The notes under the pieces: generated by a model
The model's database searches: none
Told to the model about the DNA's origin: nothing
The model's input: the letters and a program-made list of their open reading frames with translations, nothing else
Source: Enterobacter asburiae
Lineage (GTDB): Bacteria; Pseudomonadota; Gammaproteobacteria; Enterobacterales; Enterobacteriaceae
Reading direction: 5' to 3'
DNA: 64,000 nucleotides
Assembly (NCBI RefSeq): GCF_021440515.1
Contig: NZ_JAKCMV010000007.1
Location: 1 to 64,000, forward strand
In this document: positions 30,108 through 39,375 of the stretch, one piece after another
Layout: each line of letters starts with the position of its first letter
Numbering within the stretch: position 1 is the stretch's first letter
Position numbers and translations under genes: made by a program

Positions 30108-31049
30108 ATGCGTGGAAAGGAATACATAGTAACGATAGGCTCAGCAAATATGGATGTCGCCGGGTATTCTCATGCCTCATTAAATTATGCGGATTCAAAT
30201 CCCGGAAAAATAAAATTTACGCCAGGCGGCGTGGGGCGGAATATCGCGCATAATCTGGCATTGCTCGGTAAAAATTCCTGGCTGCTGACGGCCGTTGGCA
30301 GCGATTTTTATGGTCAGTCATTATTGGCACAAACCAGTCAACACGGTGTACATGTTGATAAATGTCTGCTGGTGCCAGGGGAAAACACATCATGTTATTT
30401 ATCATGGCTCGATAATACCGGCGAAATGCTGGTGGCGATTAATGATATGTCGATTTCAGACCATATTTCCGTGGCGTTTTTACAACAGCACCTGGAATTT
30501 ATTCGCGGCGCGGCGGCGATTGTGGCGGACTGCAATCTCAGTGAAGAGGCGCTGTTCTGGCTGCTGGAAAATGCCGGAGATGCCCCGGTGTTTGTCGACC
30601 CGGTGTCGGCCTGGAAATGCGTCAAAATTCGCGAGCATCTCGGCAAGATCCATACCCTTAAACCTAACCGTCTGGAGGCGGAAACCCTTAGCGGCATCAC
30701 GCTGTCCGGCCGGGATGATGTGGCGCGCGTAGCGGCCTGGTTCCACGACAACGGGCTCACGCGCCTGGTGTTAAGCATGGGCGGCGACGGCCTTTATTAC
30801 AGCCACGCAAACGGCGAAAGCGGCTGGTCGCTCCCAGTGAAAACACGGGTGGTGAACGTAACGGGCGCGGGCGATGCGATGATGGCAGGGCTGGTTTCCT
30901 GCTGGGTAGAAGGCCGAACCTTCATTGATTCCGTTCGATTTGCACAGGGTTGTTCATCCATGGCGCTGGCCTGTGATTATACCAATAACCCTGATTTATC
31001 TGTTGAAAATGTTACATCCTTAGTGGAGAACACAGAATGTCTGAATTAA
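30108..31049 (+). CDS. psuK: Pseudouridine kinase
   Basis: PsuK phosphorylates pseudouridine to pseudouridine 5'-phosphate. The 313-residue PfkB-family kinase begins VTIGSANMDVAGYSHASLNY, has GGVGRNIAHNLALLG for the sugar site, and carries the catalytic GAGDAMMAG near residue 255. The ribosome site is AGAGGATG. The gene overlaps psuG by 13 bases, which implies translational coupling. It is the first gene of psuK-psuG-psuT. Confidence 0.95.
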   Translation: MRGKEYIVTIGSANMDVAGYSHASLNYADSNPGKIKFTPGGVGRNIAHNLALLGKNSWLLTAVGSDFYGQSLLAQTSQHGVHVDKCLLVPGENTSCYLSWLDNTGEMLVAINDMSISDHISVAFLQQHLEFIRGAAAIVADCNLSEEALFWLLENAGDAPVFVDPVSAWKCVKIREHLGKIHTLKPNRLEAETLSGITLSGRDDVARVAAWFHDNGLTRLVLSMGGDGLYYSHANGESGWSLPVKTRVVNVTGAGDAMMAGLVSCWVEGRTFIDSVRFAQGCSSMALACDYTNNPDLSVENVTSLVENTECLN

Positions 31050-31972
31050 TGCTGAACGCTGAATTATTACAAATTTCCCCGGAAGTACAGGAAGCGCTAA
31101 AAGCAAATAAACCGATTGTTGCGCTGGAATCCACTATTATTTCCCACGGCATGCCATTCCCGCAAAATGCGCAGACGGCGATTGAGGTTGAACAAACCAT
31201 TCGTAATCACGGCGCCGTTCCGGCCACCATTGCTATTATCGGTGGCGTAATGAAAGTCGGCCTGAGTCAGGAAGAAATAGAATTACTGGGTCGCGAAGGC
31301 CATAGCGTAACGAAAGTCAGCCGTCGTGATTTACCTTTTGTTGTTGCGGCAAAGAAAAATGGCGCAACTACCGTGGCATCCACGATGATTATTGCCGCGC
31401 TGGCCGGTATTAAAGTATTTGCGACCGGCGGAATCGGCGGCGTGCATCGCGGTGCGGAACACACCTTTGATATTTCCGCCGATCTTCAGGAGCTGGCAAA
31501 TACGAATGTCACGGTCGTGTGTGCCGGTGCGAAATCTATTCTCGACCTGGGGTTAACCACAGAATATTTAGAAACCTTCGGCGTGCCGCTAATTGGCTAT
31601 CAGACCAAAGCGCTCCCGGCCTTCTTCTGCCGCACCAGCCCGTTTGAAGTGAGCATTCGCCTCGACAGCGCCGAAGAGATCGCCCGCGCGATGGCGGTGA
31701 AATGGCAGACCGGTCTGAACGGTGGCCTGGTGGTGGCGAACCCAATCCCGGAACAGTTTGCGATGGCGGAAGGGAAAATCAATGCGGCAATCGACCAGGC
31801 GGTGCAGGAAGCGGAAGAGCAGGGCATTGTCGGCAAAGAGAGCACGCCGTTCCTGCTGGCGCGCGTGGCGGATCTGACCGGCGGCGACAGCCTGAAGTCC
31901 AATATCCAGCTGGTATTCAACAACGCCATTCTGGCCTGCGAGATCGCAAAAGCTTACCAGCGCCTCGTTTGA
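31037..31972 (+). CDS. psuG: Pseudouridine-5'-phosphate glycosidase
   Basis: PsuG cleaves the C-C glycosidic bond of pseudouridine 5'-phosphate to uracil and ribose 5-phosphate. The 311-residue protein has the family segments VALESTIISHGMPFP, FATGGIGGVHRGAEHTFDIS and the catalytic-Lys region VCAGAKSILDLGLTTEYLET, with GYQTKALPAFF after it. It is full length and overlaps psuK. Confidence 0.96.
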   Translation: MSELMLNAELLQISPEVQEALKANKPIVALESTIISHGMPFPQNAQTAIEVEQTIRNHGAVPATIAIIGGVMKVGLSQEEIELLGREGHSVTKVSRRDLPFVVAAKKNGATTVASTMIIAALAGIKVFATGGIGGVHRGAEHTFDISADLQELANTNVTVVCAGAKSILDLGLTTEYLETFGVPLIGYQTKALPAFFCRTSPFEVSIRLDSAEEIARAMAVKWQTGLNGGLVVANPIPEQFAMAEGKINAAIDQAVQEAEEQGIVGKESTPFLLARVADLTGGDSLKSNIQLVFNNAILACEIAKAYQRLV

Positions 31973-32021
31973 GTTACCCGTCCGGGCAGTAAGCTGTCGC
32001 CCACGCAAAGCAAGCATACCT

Positions 32022-32045
32022 AAACCTGGCGGTTACGCCGGGTTT
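32022..32045 (+). repeat. Hairpin between psuG and psuT
   Basis: AAACCTGGCG pairs with CGCCGGGTTT (one mismatch) around GTTA. There is no T-run after it, so it is more likely an mRNA-stability or attenuation hairpin than a full terminator. Confidence 0.5.
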
Positions 32046-32067
32046 CCTGGCATGAAGGGAATCCATT

Positions 32068-33315
32068 ATGGACATCGTAAGAAGTGTTGTGGGGATGGTG
32101 GTTTTACTGGCAATTGCGTTCCTGCTGTCGGTAAACAAAAAGCGTATCAGCCTGAGAACCGTCGGCGCGGCGCTGGTGTTGCAAATCGCTATCGGCGGGA
32201 TCATGCTCTACTTCCCGCCGGGCAAATGGCTGGTGGAGCAGGCGGCGCTGGGCGTGCATAAGGTCATGTCCTACAGCGACGCGGGTAGCGCCTTTATCTT
32301 TGGCTCTCTGGTGGGGCCAAAAATGGACGTGCTGTTTGACGGGGCGGGCTTTATTTTCGCGTTTCGCGTTCTGCCCGCCATCATTTTCGTCACCGCGCTG
32401 ATCAGTCTGCTTTATTACATTGGCGTGATGGGGCTGCTGATCCGCATTCTCGGCGGGATTTTCCAGAAAGCGCTCAACATCAGCAAGATCGAATCGTTCG
32501 TCGCGGTTACTACGATTTTCCTTGGGCAGAACGAGATCCCGGCGATCGTGAAGCCCTTTATCCATCGCCTGAACCGTAACGAGCTGTTTACCTCCATCTG
32601 TAGCGGGATGGCCTCCATTGCGGGATCGATGATGATTGGCTATGCCGGAATGGGCGTTCCGATTGATTACCTGCTGGCGGCCTCGCTGATGGCGATCCCG
32701 GGCGGTATTTTGTTTGCCCGAATGCTCAGCCCGGCGACGGAAGCCTCTACCGTCACCTTCGAAAACCTGTCGTTTACCGAAACGCCGCCGAAAAGCATTA
32801 TTGAAGCCGCCGCGAGCGGGGCGATGACAGGGCTTAAAATCGCCGCGGGTGTGGCAACGGTGGTGATGGCCTTTGTCGCGATTATCGCGCTCATTAACGG
32901 TATTATCGGCGGCGTTGGCGGCTGGTTTGGCTTCGGCCACGCGACGCTTGAAGGGATTTTCGGCTACGTGCTTGCACCTCTGGCGTGGATTATGGGCGTG
33001 GACTGGAGCGACGCAACATTGGCCGGAAGCCTGATTGGGCAAAAGCTGGCGATTAACGAGTTCGTCGCCTACCTCAACTTCTCACCGTATCTGCAAACGG
33101 CGGGGGCGCTGGACGTCAAAACCATCGCGATTATCTCTTTCGCCCTGTGCGGTTTTGCAAACTTCGGCTCCATCGGCGTGGTGGTGGGGGCGTTTTCAGC
33201 CATCGCCCCGCAGCGTGCGCCGGAAATCGCCCAGCTTGGGATGCGGGCGCTGGCCGCCGCAACGCTCTCGAACCTGATGAGCGCCACGATAGCCGGATTC
33301 TTTATTGGGTTGTAA
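32068..33315 (+). CDS. psuT: Pseudouridine/nucleoside transporter (CNT family)
   Basis: A concentrative nucleoside transporter that probably imports pseudouridine for PsuK and PsuG. The 415 residues are highly hydrophobic and show the CNT hallmarks FVAVTTIFLGQNEIPAIVKP and NEFVAYLNFSP. It closely follows the E. coli PsuT sequence. In E. coli three further genes (nupX, rihB, yeiL) lie between psuT and yeiI; here psuT meets yeiI directly, tail to tail. Confidence 0.93.
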   Translation: MDIVRSVVGMVVLLAIAFLLSVNKKRISLRTVGAALVLQIAIGGIMLYFPPGKWLVEQAALGVHKVMSYSDAGSAFIFGSLVGPKMDVLFDGAGFIFAFRVLPAIIFVTALISLLYYIGVMGLLIRILGGIFQKALNISKIESFVAVTTIFLGQNEIPAIVKPFIHRLNRNELFTSICSGMASIAGSMMIGYAGMGVPIDYLLAASLMAIPGGILFARMLSPATEASTVTFENLSFTETPPKSIIEAAASGAMTGLKIAAGVATVVMAFVAIIALINGIIGGVGGWFGFGHATLEGIFGYVLAPLAWIMGVDWSDATLAGSLIGQKLAINEFVAYLNFSPYLQTAGALDVKTIAIISFALCGFANFGSIGVVVGAFSAIAPQRAPEIAQLGMRALAAATLSNLMSATIAGFFIGL

Positions 33316-33322
33316 GGCATTG

Positions 33323-33347
33323 CAGCCCGGGCATTACGCCTGGGCTG
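33323..33347. terminator. Shared hairpin between psuT and yeiI
   Basis: CAGCCCGGGC and GCCTGGGCTG pair with one mismatch around ATTAC. It covers the last codons of yeiI and starts 8 bases after the psuT stop. T-runs are weak, so strength is uncertain. Confidence 0.5.
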
Positions 33348-34428
33348 TCTGGATCAGATACAGCGCGTTATCCGCGGAGAGGGTCGGGTTGTTGATGCTG
33401 ACGCTGGCGCGCGATAGCGCGGCGCAGGCCATCGCAAAGCTGGCGCTGTCGCGGAAACTGCTCCCTTCCAGGAAGCTGTAAATCAGCCCCGCCATAAAGC
33501 CGTCGTCGGCACCGAAGCTGTCTACTACCGTATGCGCAGGCGGAGTCAGCAGGAACTGCTCGCCGTTCTTCTGGCTGCAAAATACCGACTCATCTTTCAG
33601 GCAGACATAAATGTGCTCAACGCCCTGCTGATGCAGAGAATTAACCGCGCTGACGCGGTCCGCGTCTGAGGTGACAGGCTTGCCCCAGAGGATCTCCAGC
33701 TCTTTTTGCGTCGGCTTCAGGGTATGAATGCGCGGGAACCAGGTCTTGATCTTTTCGGCTTTAAATTCCGACACCGTATCAATAAAGACCGGAATATCAT
33801 CCGCAATCGTAAACACCCACTCGATGGCTTCCGGCGTCAGGTTGCAGTCGGCGAGCACCACGCCTGAGTGACGAATCAGGTCGCGCGAGCTGTTCAGCAG
33901 CTGCGGCGTGAGCTTTTCCAGGATATGGGTATCGTTAATCGCCAGCACGGTTTCTTCCTGCTGGTTGGCAATCGACAGATAGGTGGACGTGTTGTGCCCG
34001 TGCAGGCGCATGCAGCTGGAGATATTCACCCCGGCCTGACGGGTTTGCTCCAGCAGCGTTTCACCGTAAAAGTCGCTGCCGACGGCGGAAATCAGATGCA
34101 CGTCGCGCCCCAGAAGCGCCAGGTTATGCGCGATGTTGCGACCCACGCCGCCCGCCGAGCACTGAATGCTGCCGGGATTGGACGCCGCCTGCGGATAGTG
34201 AATGTCCGCCACGCCGCGAATATCCATATTAATGGCGCCGACCACCACGCAGTATTCCTGCTCGGTCAGGATATAGCCTTTGCCTTTGATCATCCCTTTG
34301 CGCATCAGATCCATAATGTGCGCCGCCACGCGCGAGCGGCTGATCTGCAAAATATCCGCGATCTCGTTTTGCTGGATCAGAGGGTTGCGCCGCAGGATCT
34401 TGAGTATCTGCTTCTCTCTGTCGTTCAT
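33334..34428 (-). CDS. yeiI: Winged-helix sugar kinase YeiI
   Basis: An uncharacterised PfkB-family kinase. The 364 residues begin with a winged-helix DNA-binding segment (about 1-55, NEIADILQISRSRVAAHIMD). A kinase domain follows with GGVGRNIAHNLALLGRDVHL, close to PsuK. The catalytic motif reads FGADDGFM instead of GAGDSF; the catalytic Asp is kept and the preceding Gly is replaced. The HTH plus kinase layout suggests a ligand-responsive regulator, possibly of the adjoining pseudouridine genes; that is inference. Its start is two bases from the nfo stop, so it is co-transcribed with nfo. Confidence 0.9.
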   Translation of the reverse strand: MNDREKQILKILRRNPLIQQNEIADILQISRSRVAAHIMDLMRKGMIKGKGYILTEQEYCVVVGAINMDIRGVADIHYPQAASNPGSIQCSAGGVGRNIAHNLALLGRDVHLISAVGSDFYGETLLEQTRQAGVNISSCMRLHGHNTSTYLSIANQQEETVLAINDTHILEKLTPQLLNSSRDLIRHSGVVLADCNLTPEAIEWVFTIADDIPVFIDTVSEFKAEKIKTWFPRIHTLKPTQKELEILWGKPVTSDADRVSAVNSLHQQGVEHIYVCLKDESVFCSQKNGEQFLLTPPAHTVVDSFGADDGFMAGLIYSFLEGSSFRDSASFAMACAALSRASVSINNPTLSADNALYLIQTAQA

Positions 34429-34430
34429 TA

Positions 34431-35288
34431 TTACGCAACCGCCTTTTCAGTCTGCTGTGCTTTCAGCCAGGCGATCTCCTCGGCCCAGATATCCGGGTTG
34501 ATGGTTTCCAGCACCATCGGAATGCCGTCAAAGCGCGAGTCCTGCATGATAAAGCGGAACGCATCGTGGCCGATATTGCCTTCGCCGAGGCTGTGGTGGC
34601 GGTCAACGCGGCTGCCGAAGGCGCTTTTTGCATCGTTCAGGTGCATTCCGCGCAGGTACTCAAAGCCCACGATACGTTCGAATTCGGCAAAGGTGTCCCG
34701 GCAGGCTTCGGTGGTGCGCAGATCGTAGCCGGCGGCAAAGGCGTGGCAGGTATCGATGCACACGCCCACGCGGGATTTGTCTTCCACGCCGTCGATGATG
34801 GCCGCCAGCTGTTCAAATTTAAACCCGAGGTTGCTGCCCTGACCGGCGGTGTTTTCGATAACGGCGGTTACGCCTTTGGTGTTATCCAGGGTGATGTTAA
34901 TGGACTCGGCGATGCGCGCCAGGCAGGCATCCACGTCGATTTGCATCAGGTGGCTGCCGGGGTGGAAGTTCAGCAGCGTCAGCCCCAGCTGTTCGCAGCG
35001 CTGTACTTCATCAAGAAAAGCCTCGCGGGATTTTTCCAGCGCCTCTTCAACCGGATGGCCGAGGTTAATCAGGTAGCTGTCATGAGGGAGGATTTGCCCT
35101 GGCCCGAAACCGTACTTTTCGCAGGCGGCCTTGAAATCATCAATGACTTCCGTTGTGAGCGGGGCGGCGCGCCACTGGCGCTGGTTTTTGGTAAACAGTG
35201 CGAAAGCGGTCGCCCCGATTTCGTCGGCGCGAATGGCGGCATTCGCAAGGCCACCGGCAGCGCTAACGTGCGCTCCAACATATTTCAT
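34431..35288 (-). CDS. nfo: Endonuclease IV
   Basis: Nfo cuts DNA at abasic sites and removes blocked 3' ends. The 285-residue TIM-barrel protein has the zinc-ligand segments [38 protein letters not shown] and LETINPD, with NFHPGSH earlier. It starts [18 protein letters not shown] and is full length. It lies between yeiH and yeiI as in E. coli. Confidence 0.97.
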   Translation of the reverse strand: MKYVGAHVSAAGGLANAAIRADEIGATAFALFTKNQRQWRAAPLTTEVIDDFKAACEKYGFGPGQILPHDSYLINLGHPVEEALEKSREAFLDEVQRCEQLGLTLLNFHPGSHLMQIDVDACLARIAESINITLDNTKGVTAVIENTAGQGSNLGFKFEQLAAIIDGVEDKSRVGVCIDTCHAFAAGYDLRTTEACRDTFAEFERIVGFEYLRGMHLNDAKSAFGSRVDRHHSLGEGNIGHDAFRFIMQDSRFDGIPMVLETINPDIWAEEIAWLKAQQTEKAVA

Positions 35289-35352
35289 TCAAGAACTCCT
35301 GTTAACCCAAAACGCTTATGATAGCGGGTTAACAGGAGAAGGACGAGAGGGG

Positions 35353-36399
35353 TTATGCCAGCAGGCTGTGAACGGCCAGGTTAATGGCGCCGCCGCCGAC
35401 AATCAGCCAGATGAATAACACCAGCGCCATCAGCAGCGGTTTGGCTCCCGCTTTTTTCAGCGCGCTAACGTGGGTAGTGAGCCCCAGCGCCGCCATCGCC
35501 ATCGCCAGCAGCACGGTGTCCAGCGTGATGAGCATATCCACAACCGCTTTTGGCAGCAGGTGGAAGGAGTTGAAAATCGCCACCACGATGAACAGAATCG
35601 CAAACCACGGAATGGTGATTTTGCTTTTCTCAGTGCTGTTCGCCGGAGCAAGCTGTTTAACCCGTGCGGCCAGGAAAATCAGGAACGGGGCCAGCATCAT
35701 TACGCGCAGCATTTTGGCAATCACCGCCGCGTTTTCTGCATCCGGGTTAATCGCATGGCCCGCCGCCACAACCTGCGCCACCTCGTGCATGGTTGAGCCG
35801 ATATAGATGCCGTAGGCTTCCGGCGTAAACCAGTGGGCGACCAGCGGATACATGGCCGGATAGAGGAATATCGCCAGCGTACCGAAGATAACCACCGTTG
35901 CCACAGCCACGGTAACCTTGCTGGATTCCGCTTTGACGACCGGTTCCGTGGCGAGTACCGCCGCAGCACCGCAGATGCTGCTGCCCGCGCCGATAAGCCA
36001 GCTGGTTTGCTTGTCCAGACCGAAGACCTTTTGCCCGATAAAACAGGCGAGGATAAAGGTGCTGCTTAGGGTCAGCACGTCAATGGCAATCCCGCTGACG
36101 CCCACGTCCGCAATCTGCGAAAAGGTGAGGCGGAAGCCGTACAAAATGATCCCCAGGCGCAGCAGATGCTGTTTCGCGAAAATCACGCCGCCGTCGCAGG
36201 CTTTCCAGATGCGCGGATAGACGGTGTTACCGACCACCATGCCGAGCAAAATGGCCAGCGTAAGGGCGCTGAACCCTGCGCCCGCCACTGAGGGAATACT
36301 GCCGCCCCATAACGCCACGCCCGTCACGACGGCGCTGAGCGCAAGACCGGGCACGAAGTGCCACACTGTACGATGATTCTGTAGGGTGATGTCTGTCAT
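35353..36399 (-). CDS. yeiH: UPF0324 family membrane protein YeiH
   Basis: A putative sulfate/sulfonate-related exporter of the UPF0324 (Cons_hypoth698) family; the substrate is not established. The 348 residues form about ten membrane spans with GAGSSICGAAAVLATEPVVKA and STMHEVAQVVAAGHA, the family's conserved loops. It is divergent from the LysR gene yeiE across 98 bases, the usual arrangement of a LysR regulator and its target. Confidence 0.93.
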   Translation of the reverse strand: MTDITLQNHRTVWHFVPGLALSAVVTGVALWGGSIPSVAGAGFSALTLAILLGMVVGNTVYPRIWKACDGGVIFAKQHLLRLGIILYGFRLTFSQIADVGVSGIAIDVLTLSSTFILACFIGQKVFGLDKQTSWLIGAGSSICGAAAVLATEPVVKAESSKVTVAVATVVIFGTLAIFLYPAMYPLVAHWFTPEAYGIYIGSTMHEVAQVVAAGHAINPDAENAAVIAKMLRVMMLAPFLIFLAARVKQLAPANSTEKSKITIPWFAILFIVVAIFNSFHLLPKAVVDMLITLDTVLLAMAMAALGLTTHVSALKKAGAKPLLMALVLFIWLIVGGGAINLAVHSLLA

Positions 36400-36452
36400 A
36401 ACCTTCTCCTTTCAATGGCTAAAAGGTTACGGCGCTCTGGCTTAAAAATAAA

Positions 36453-36476
36453 ATTGATTATATATTTATAATCAAT
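36453..36476. promoter_or_regulatory. Dyad between yeiH and yeiE, candidate YeiE operator
   Basis: ATTGATTATA and TATAATCAAT form a perfect 10-bp inverted repeat with a 4-base centre in the divergent control region. It is AT-rich, as LysR operators often are, and lies 21 bases before the yeiE start. Confidence 0.55.
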
Positions 36477-36497
36477 CTTTATAAGTGGTAAGCAACC

Positions 36498-37364
36498 ATG
36501 CACATTACATTGCGCCAGCTGGAAGTTTTTGCCGAGGTACTGAAAAGCGGGTCTACGACCCAGGCCTCGGTGATGCTCTCTTTATCGCAGTCAGCGGTCA
36601 GCGCCGCGTTAACCGATCTGGAAGGGCAGCTCGGCGTTCAGCTTTTTGACCGGGTAGGGAAGCGGCTGGTGGTGAACGAGCACGGCCGCCTGCTGTACCC
36701 GCGTGCGCTGGCTCTGCTGGAGCAGGCTGTTGAAATAGAGCAGCTTTTCCGGGAAGACAACGGCGCTATTCGGGTTTACGCCAGCAGCACTATTGGTAAC
36801 TACATTCTGCCCGAGGTGATTGCCCGCTACCGTCGGGATTTCCCGACGCTGCCGCTGGAGATGAGCGTGGGCAACAGCCAGGACGTGATAAACGCGGTGA
36901 TTGATTTTCGCGTGGATATCGGGCTCATCGAGGGCCCGTGTCATAACGTGGATATCGTGGCGGAGCCCTGGCTGGAAGATGAGCTGGTGGTGTTTGCCTC
37001 CCCGGCCTCTTCTTTATTACAGGGCGAAGTGACGCTGGAGCGGCTGGCGCAGGCCCAGTGGATTTTACGCGAGCAGGGCTCCGGCACGCGTGAAATCGTG
37101 GATTATCTGCTGCTGTCGCATCTGCCGCAGTTTCAGCTGGGGATGGAGCTTGGAAATTCCGAGGCTATCAAACATGCGGTTCGCCACGGGCTTGGGATCA
37201 GCTGTCTCTCCCGGCGGGTGATCGCCGAGCAGCTTGAATCCGGCACGCTGGTGGAAATTCCGCTGCCGCTGCCGAAGCTGGTTCGCACGCTGTGGTGTAT
37301 TCATCATCGCCAGAAACATCTTTCCAGCGCGTTACAGCGGTTTTTGCGCTACTGCGAGATGTGA
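36498..37364 (+). CDS. yeiE: LysR family transcriptional regulator YeiE
   Basis: A 288-residue LysR regulator. The N-terminal winged HTH ([20 protein letters not shown], then [28 protein letters not shown]) is followed by a periplasmic-binding-protein-like effector domain from about residue 90. YeiE has been linked to motility, iron and sulfite responses in enteric bacteria. By position it probably controls yeiH and itself. Confidence 0.94.
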   Translation: MHITLRQLEVFAEVLKSGSTTQASVMLSLSQSAVSAALTDLEGQLGVQLFDRVGKRLVVNEHGRLLYPRALALLEQAVEIEQLFREDNGAIRVYASSTIGNYILPEVIARYRRDFPTLPLEMSVGNSQDVINAVIDFRVDIGLIEGPCHNVDIVAEPWLEDELVVFASPASSLLQGEVTLERLAQAQWILREQGSGTREIVDYLLLSHLPQFQLGMELGNSEAIKHAVRHGLGISCLSRRVIAEQLESGTLVEIPLPLPKLVRTLWCIHHRQKHLSSALQRFLRYCEM

Positions 37365-37679
37365 CTGTTTGCCCTCACCCTAACCCTCTCCCACGGGGAG
37401 AGGGAATTGTTCCAGCGGCCACAGTGTCGGCCAATGGCGCCCTGGCACGTTCACAAGTATTGTGATGACAGAGAAGCAAGGAACCTAAGGTGAACGGAAT
37501 GACCACGACTGCCTCATTTTCCCCTTAGCCACTCGCCTAAAACAGACCATCATATTTATGCTTTACTTATAATCCAGGCCGCGTCATGAAGCTCTCTTAT
37601 AACTGGGTATTTCTGCCAGAAGGAACGCTTATCGTCTGCTACAATCGCGCCTCATTTAATAAATGGACAGCATTTTCAC
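37365..37679. other. 315-base region between yeiE and lysP
   Basis: It holds the palindromic repeat at 37371-37408 and then about 270 bases with no credible gene. The lysP promoter must lie in the last 150 bases, but I could not assign it or a regulator site with confidence. Confidence 0.55.
37371..37408. repeat. Palindromic intergenic repeat (CCCTCTCCC type)
   Basis: GCCCTCACCCTAACCCTCTC then CCACGGGGAGAGGGAA. The core CCCTCTCCC/GGGAGAGGG is a perfect 9-bp stem with a 3-base loop. This unit is frequent between genes in Enterobacter and Klebsiella. It is 7 bases after yeiE and may also act as its terminator. Confidence 0.75.
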
Positions 37680-39149
37680 ATGGTTTCAGAAACTAAAACC
37701 ACAGAAGCGCCCGCGCTACGTCGCGAACTCAAGGCGCGTCACCTGACGATGATCGCGATTGGCGGCTCAATCGGTACAGGTCTTTTCGTTGCCTCTGGCG
37801 CAACGATTTCGGCAGCAGGCCCGGGTGGGGCACTCTTCTCTTACATTCTGATTGGCCTGATGGTGTATTTCCTGATGACCAGTCTGGGCGAGCTGGCGGC
37901 ATACATGCCCGTGTCCGGCTCTTTCTCTACCTACGGCCAAAAATACGTTGAAGAAGGCTTCGGCTTCGCGCTGGGCTGGAACTACTGGTACAACTGGGCG
38001 GTAACTATCGCCGTTGACCTCGTCGCCGCACAGCTAGTGATGAACTGGTGGTTCCCGGATACGCCGGGCTGGATCTGGAGCGCATTGTTCCTGTGCGTTA
38101 TCTTCCTGCTGAACTACATCTCCGTTCGCGGTTTTGGTGAAGCGGAATACTGGTTCTCCTTAATCAAAGTCGCGACCGTCATCATCTTTATCGTGGTGGG
38201 TGTGGCGATGATCGTCGGCATCTTTAAGGGGGCACAGCCCGCGGGCTGGAGCAACTGGACAATCGGCGATGCGCCGTTTGCCGGCGGGCTGTCGGCGATG
38301 ATTGGCGTGGCGATGATTGTCGGCTTCTCCTTCCAGGGCACCGAGCTGATTGGTATCGCTGCCGGTGAATCTGAAGATCCGGAGAAGAACATTCCGCGCG
38401 CGGTGCGTCAGGTGTTCTGGCGTATCCTGCTGTTCTACGTGTTCGCCATCCTGATTATCAGCCTGATCATTCCTTATACCGATCCGAGCCTGCTGCGTAA
38501 CGATGTGAAAGACATCAGCGTCAGCCCGTTCACGCTGGTCTTCCAGCACGCGGGTCTGCTCTCTGCGGCGGCGGTCATGAACGCGGTGATCCTGACGGCG
38601 GTGCTGTCTGCGGGTAACTCCGGCATGTACGCCTCGACCCGTATGCTCTACACCCTGGCCTGTGACGGCAAAGCGCCGCGCATTTTCGCCAAACTGTCCC
38701 GTGGCGGCGTGCCGCGCAACGCGCTGTACGCGACCACGGTGATTGCGGGTCTCTGCTTCCTGACCTCAATGTTCGGCAACCAGACCGTCTACCTGTGGCT
38801 GCTGAACACGTCCGGTATGACGGGCTTTATTGCCTGGCTGGGGATTGCTATCAGCCACTACCGCTTCCGTCGCGGCTATGTGATGCAGGGGCATGACATC
38901 AAGGAGCTGCCGTACCGTTCCGGTTTCTTCCCGCTGGGGCCGATTTTCGCCTTCATTCTGTGCCTGATTATTACCCTGGGACAGAACTATGAAGCGTTCC
39001 TTGCGGACACCATTGACTGGGGCGCCGTCACGGCCACCTACATTGGTATTCCGCTGTTCCTGATCATCTGGTTTGGCTACAAACTGACGAAAGGAACCCA
39101 CTTCGTTCGCTACAGTGAAATGGAATTCCCTGAACGATTTAAAAAATAA
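37680..39149 (+). CDS. lysP: Lysine-specific permease LysP
   Basis: A proton-driven lysine transporter of the APC superfamily that also senses lysine for CadC. The 489 residues start MVSETKTTEAPALRRELKAR and give 12 spans. The first-span signature IGGSIGTGLFVASGATISAAGPGG and the amino-acid permease segment FQGTELIGIAAGESEDPEKN are present. It is a single gene with its own terminator. Confidence 0.96.
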   Translation: MVSETKTTEAPALRRELKARHLTMIAIGGSIGTGLFVASGATISAAGPGGALFSYILIGLMVYFLMTSLGELAAYMPVSGSFSTYGQKYVEEGFGFALGWNYWYNWAVTIAVDLVAAQLVMNWWFPDTPGWIWSALFLCVIFLLNYISVRGFGEAEYWFSLIKVATVIIFIVVGVAMIVGIFKGAQPAGWSNWTIGDAPFAGGLSAMIGVAMIVGFSFQGTELIGIAAGESEDPEKNIPRAVRQVFWRILLFYVFAILIISLIIPYTDPSLLRNDVKDISVSPFTLVFQHAGLLSAAAVMNAVILTAVLSAGNSGMYASTRMLYTLACDGKAPRIFAKLSRGGVPRNALYATTVIAGLCFLTSMFGNQTVYLWLLNTSGMTGFIAWLGIAISHYRFRRGYVMQGHDIKELPYRSGFFPLGPIFAFILCLIITLGQNYEAFLADTIDWGAVTATYIGIPLFLIIWFGYKLTKGTHFVRYSEMEFPERFKK

Positions 39150-39167
39150 TCGCACTTCCTCTCTCTT

Positions 39168-39195
39168 AGCCCGCTCATTCGAGCGGGCTTTTTTG
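39168..39195 (+). terminator. Terminator after lysP
   Basis: AGCCCGCTC and GAGCGGGCT form a perfect 9-bp stem around ATTC, followed by TTTTTT. It starts 18 bases after the lysP stop. Confidence 0.94.
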
Positions 39196-39239
39196 TCTCC
39201 ACAGTATGCAGAACGGATATAAATTTTAACAATTAAATT

Positions 39240-39264
39240 GATAATTGTTATCGTTTGCATTATC
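39240..39264 (+). promoter_or_regulatory. Fur box upstream of cirA
   Basis: GATAATTGTTATCGTTTGCA then TTATC matches the GATAAT-type Fur consensus over most positions. It lies about 110 bases before cirA, as expected for iron-repressed siderophore receptor control. Confidence 0.8.
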
Positions 39265-39375
39265 GTTACGGAAAAATAAGACCCAGCCAAAACCCGCCGG
39301 AGATGCGGGCGGGCGATAAAGCAATATGAGCAATAATTCTTTGATTTAGTTGTGTTTACCTCATGGAGATATGGA

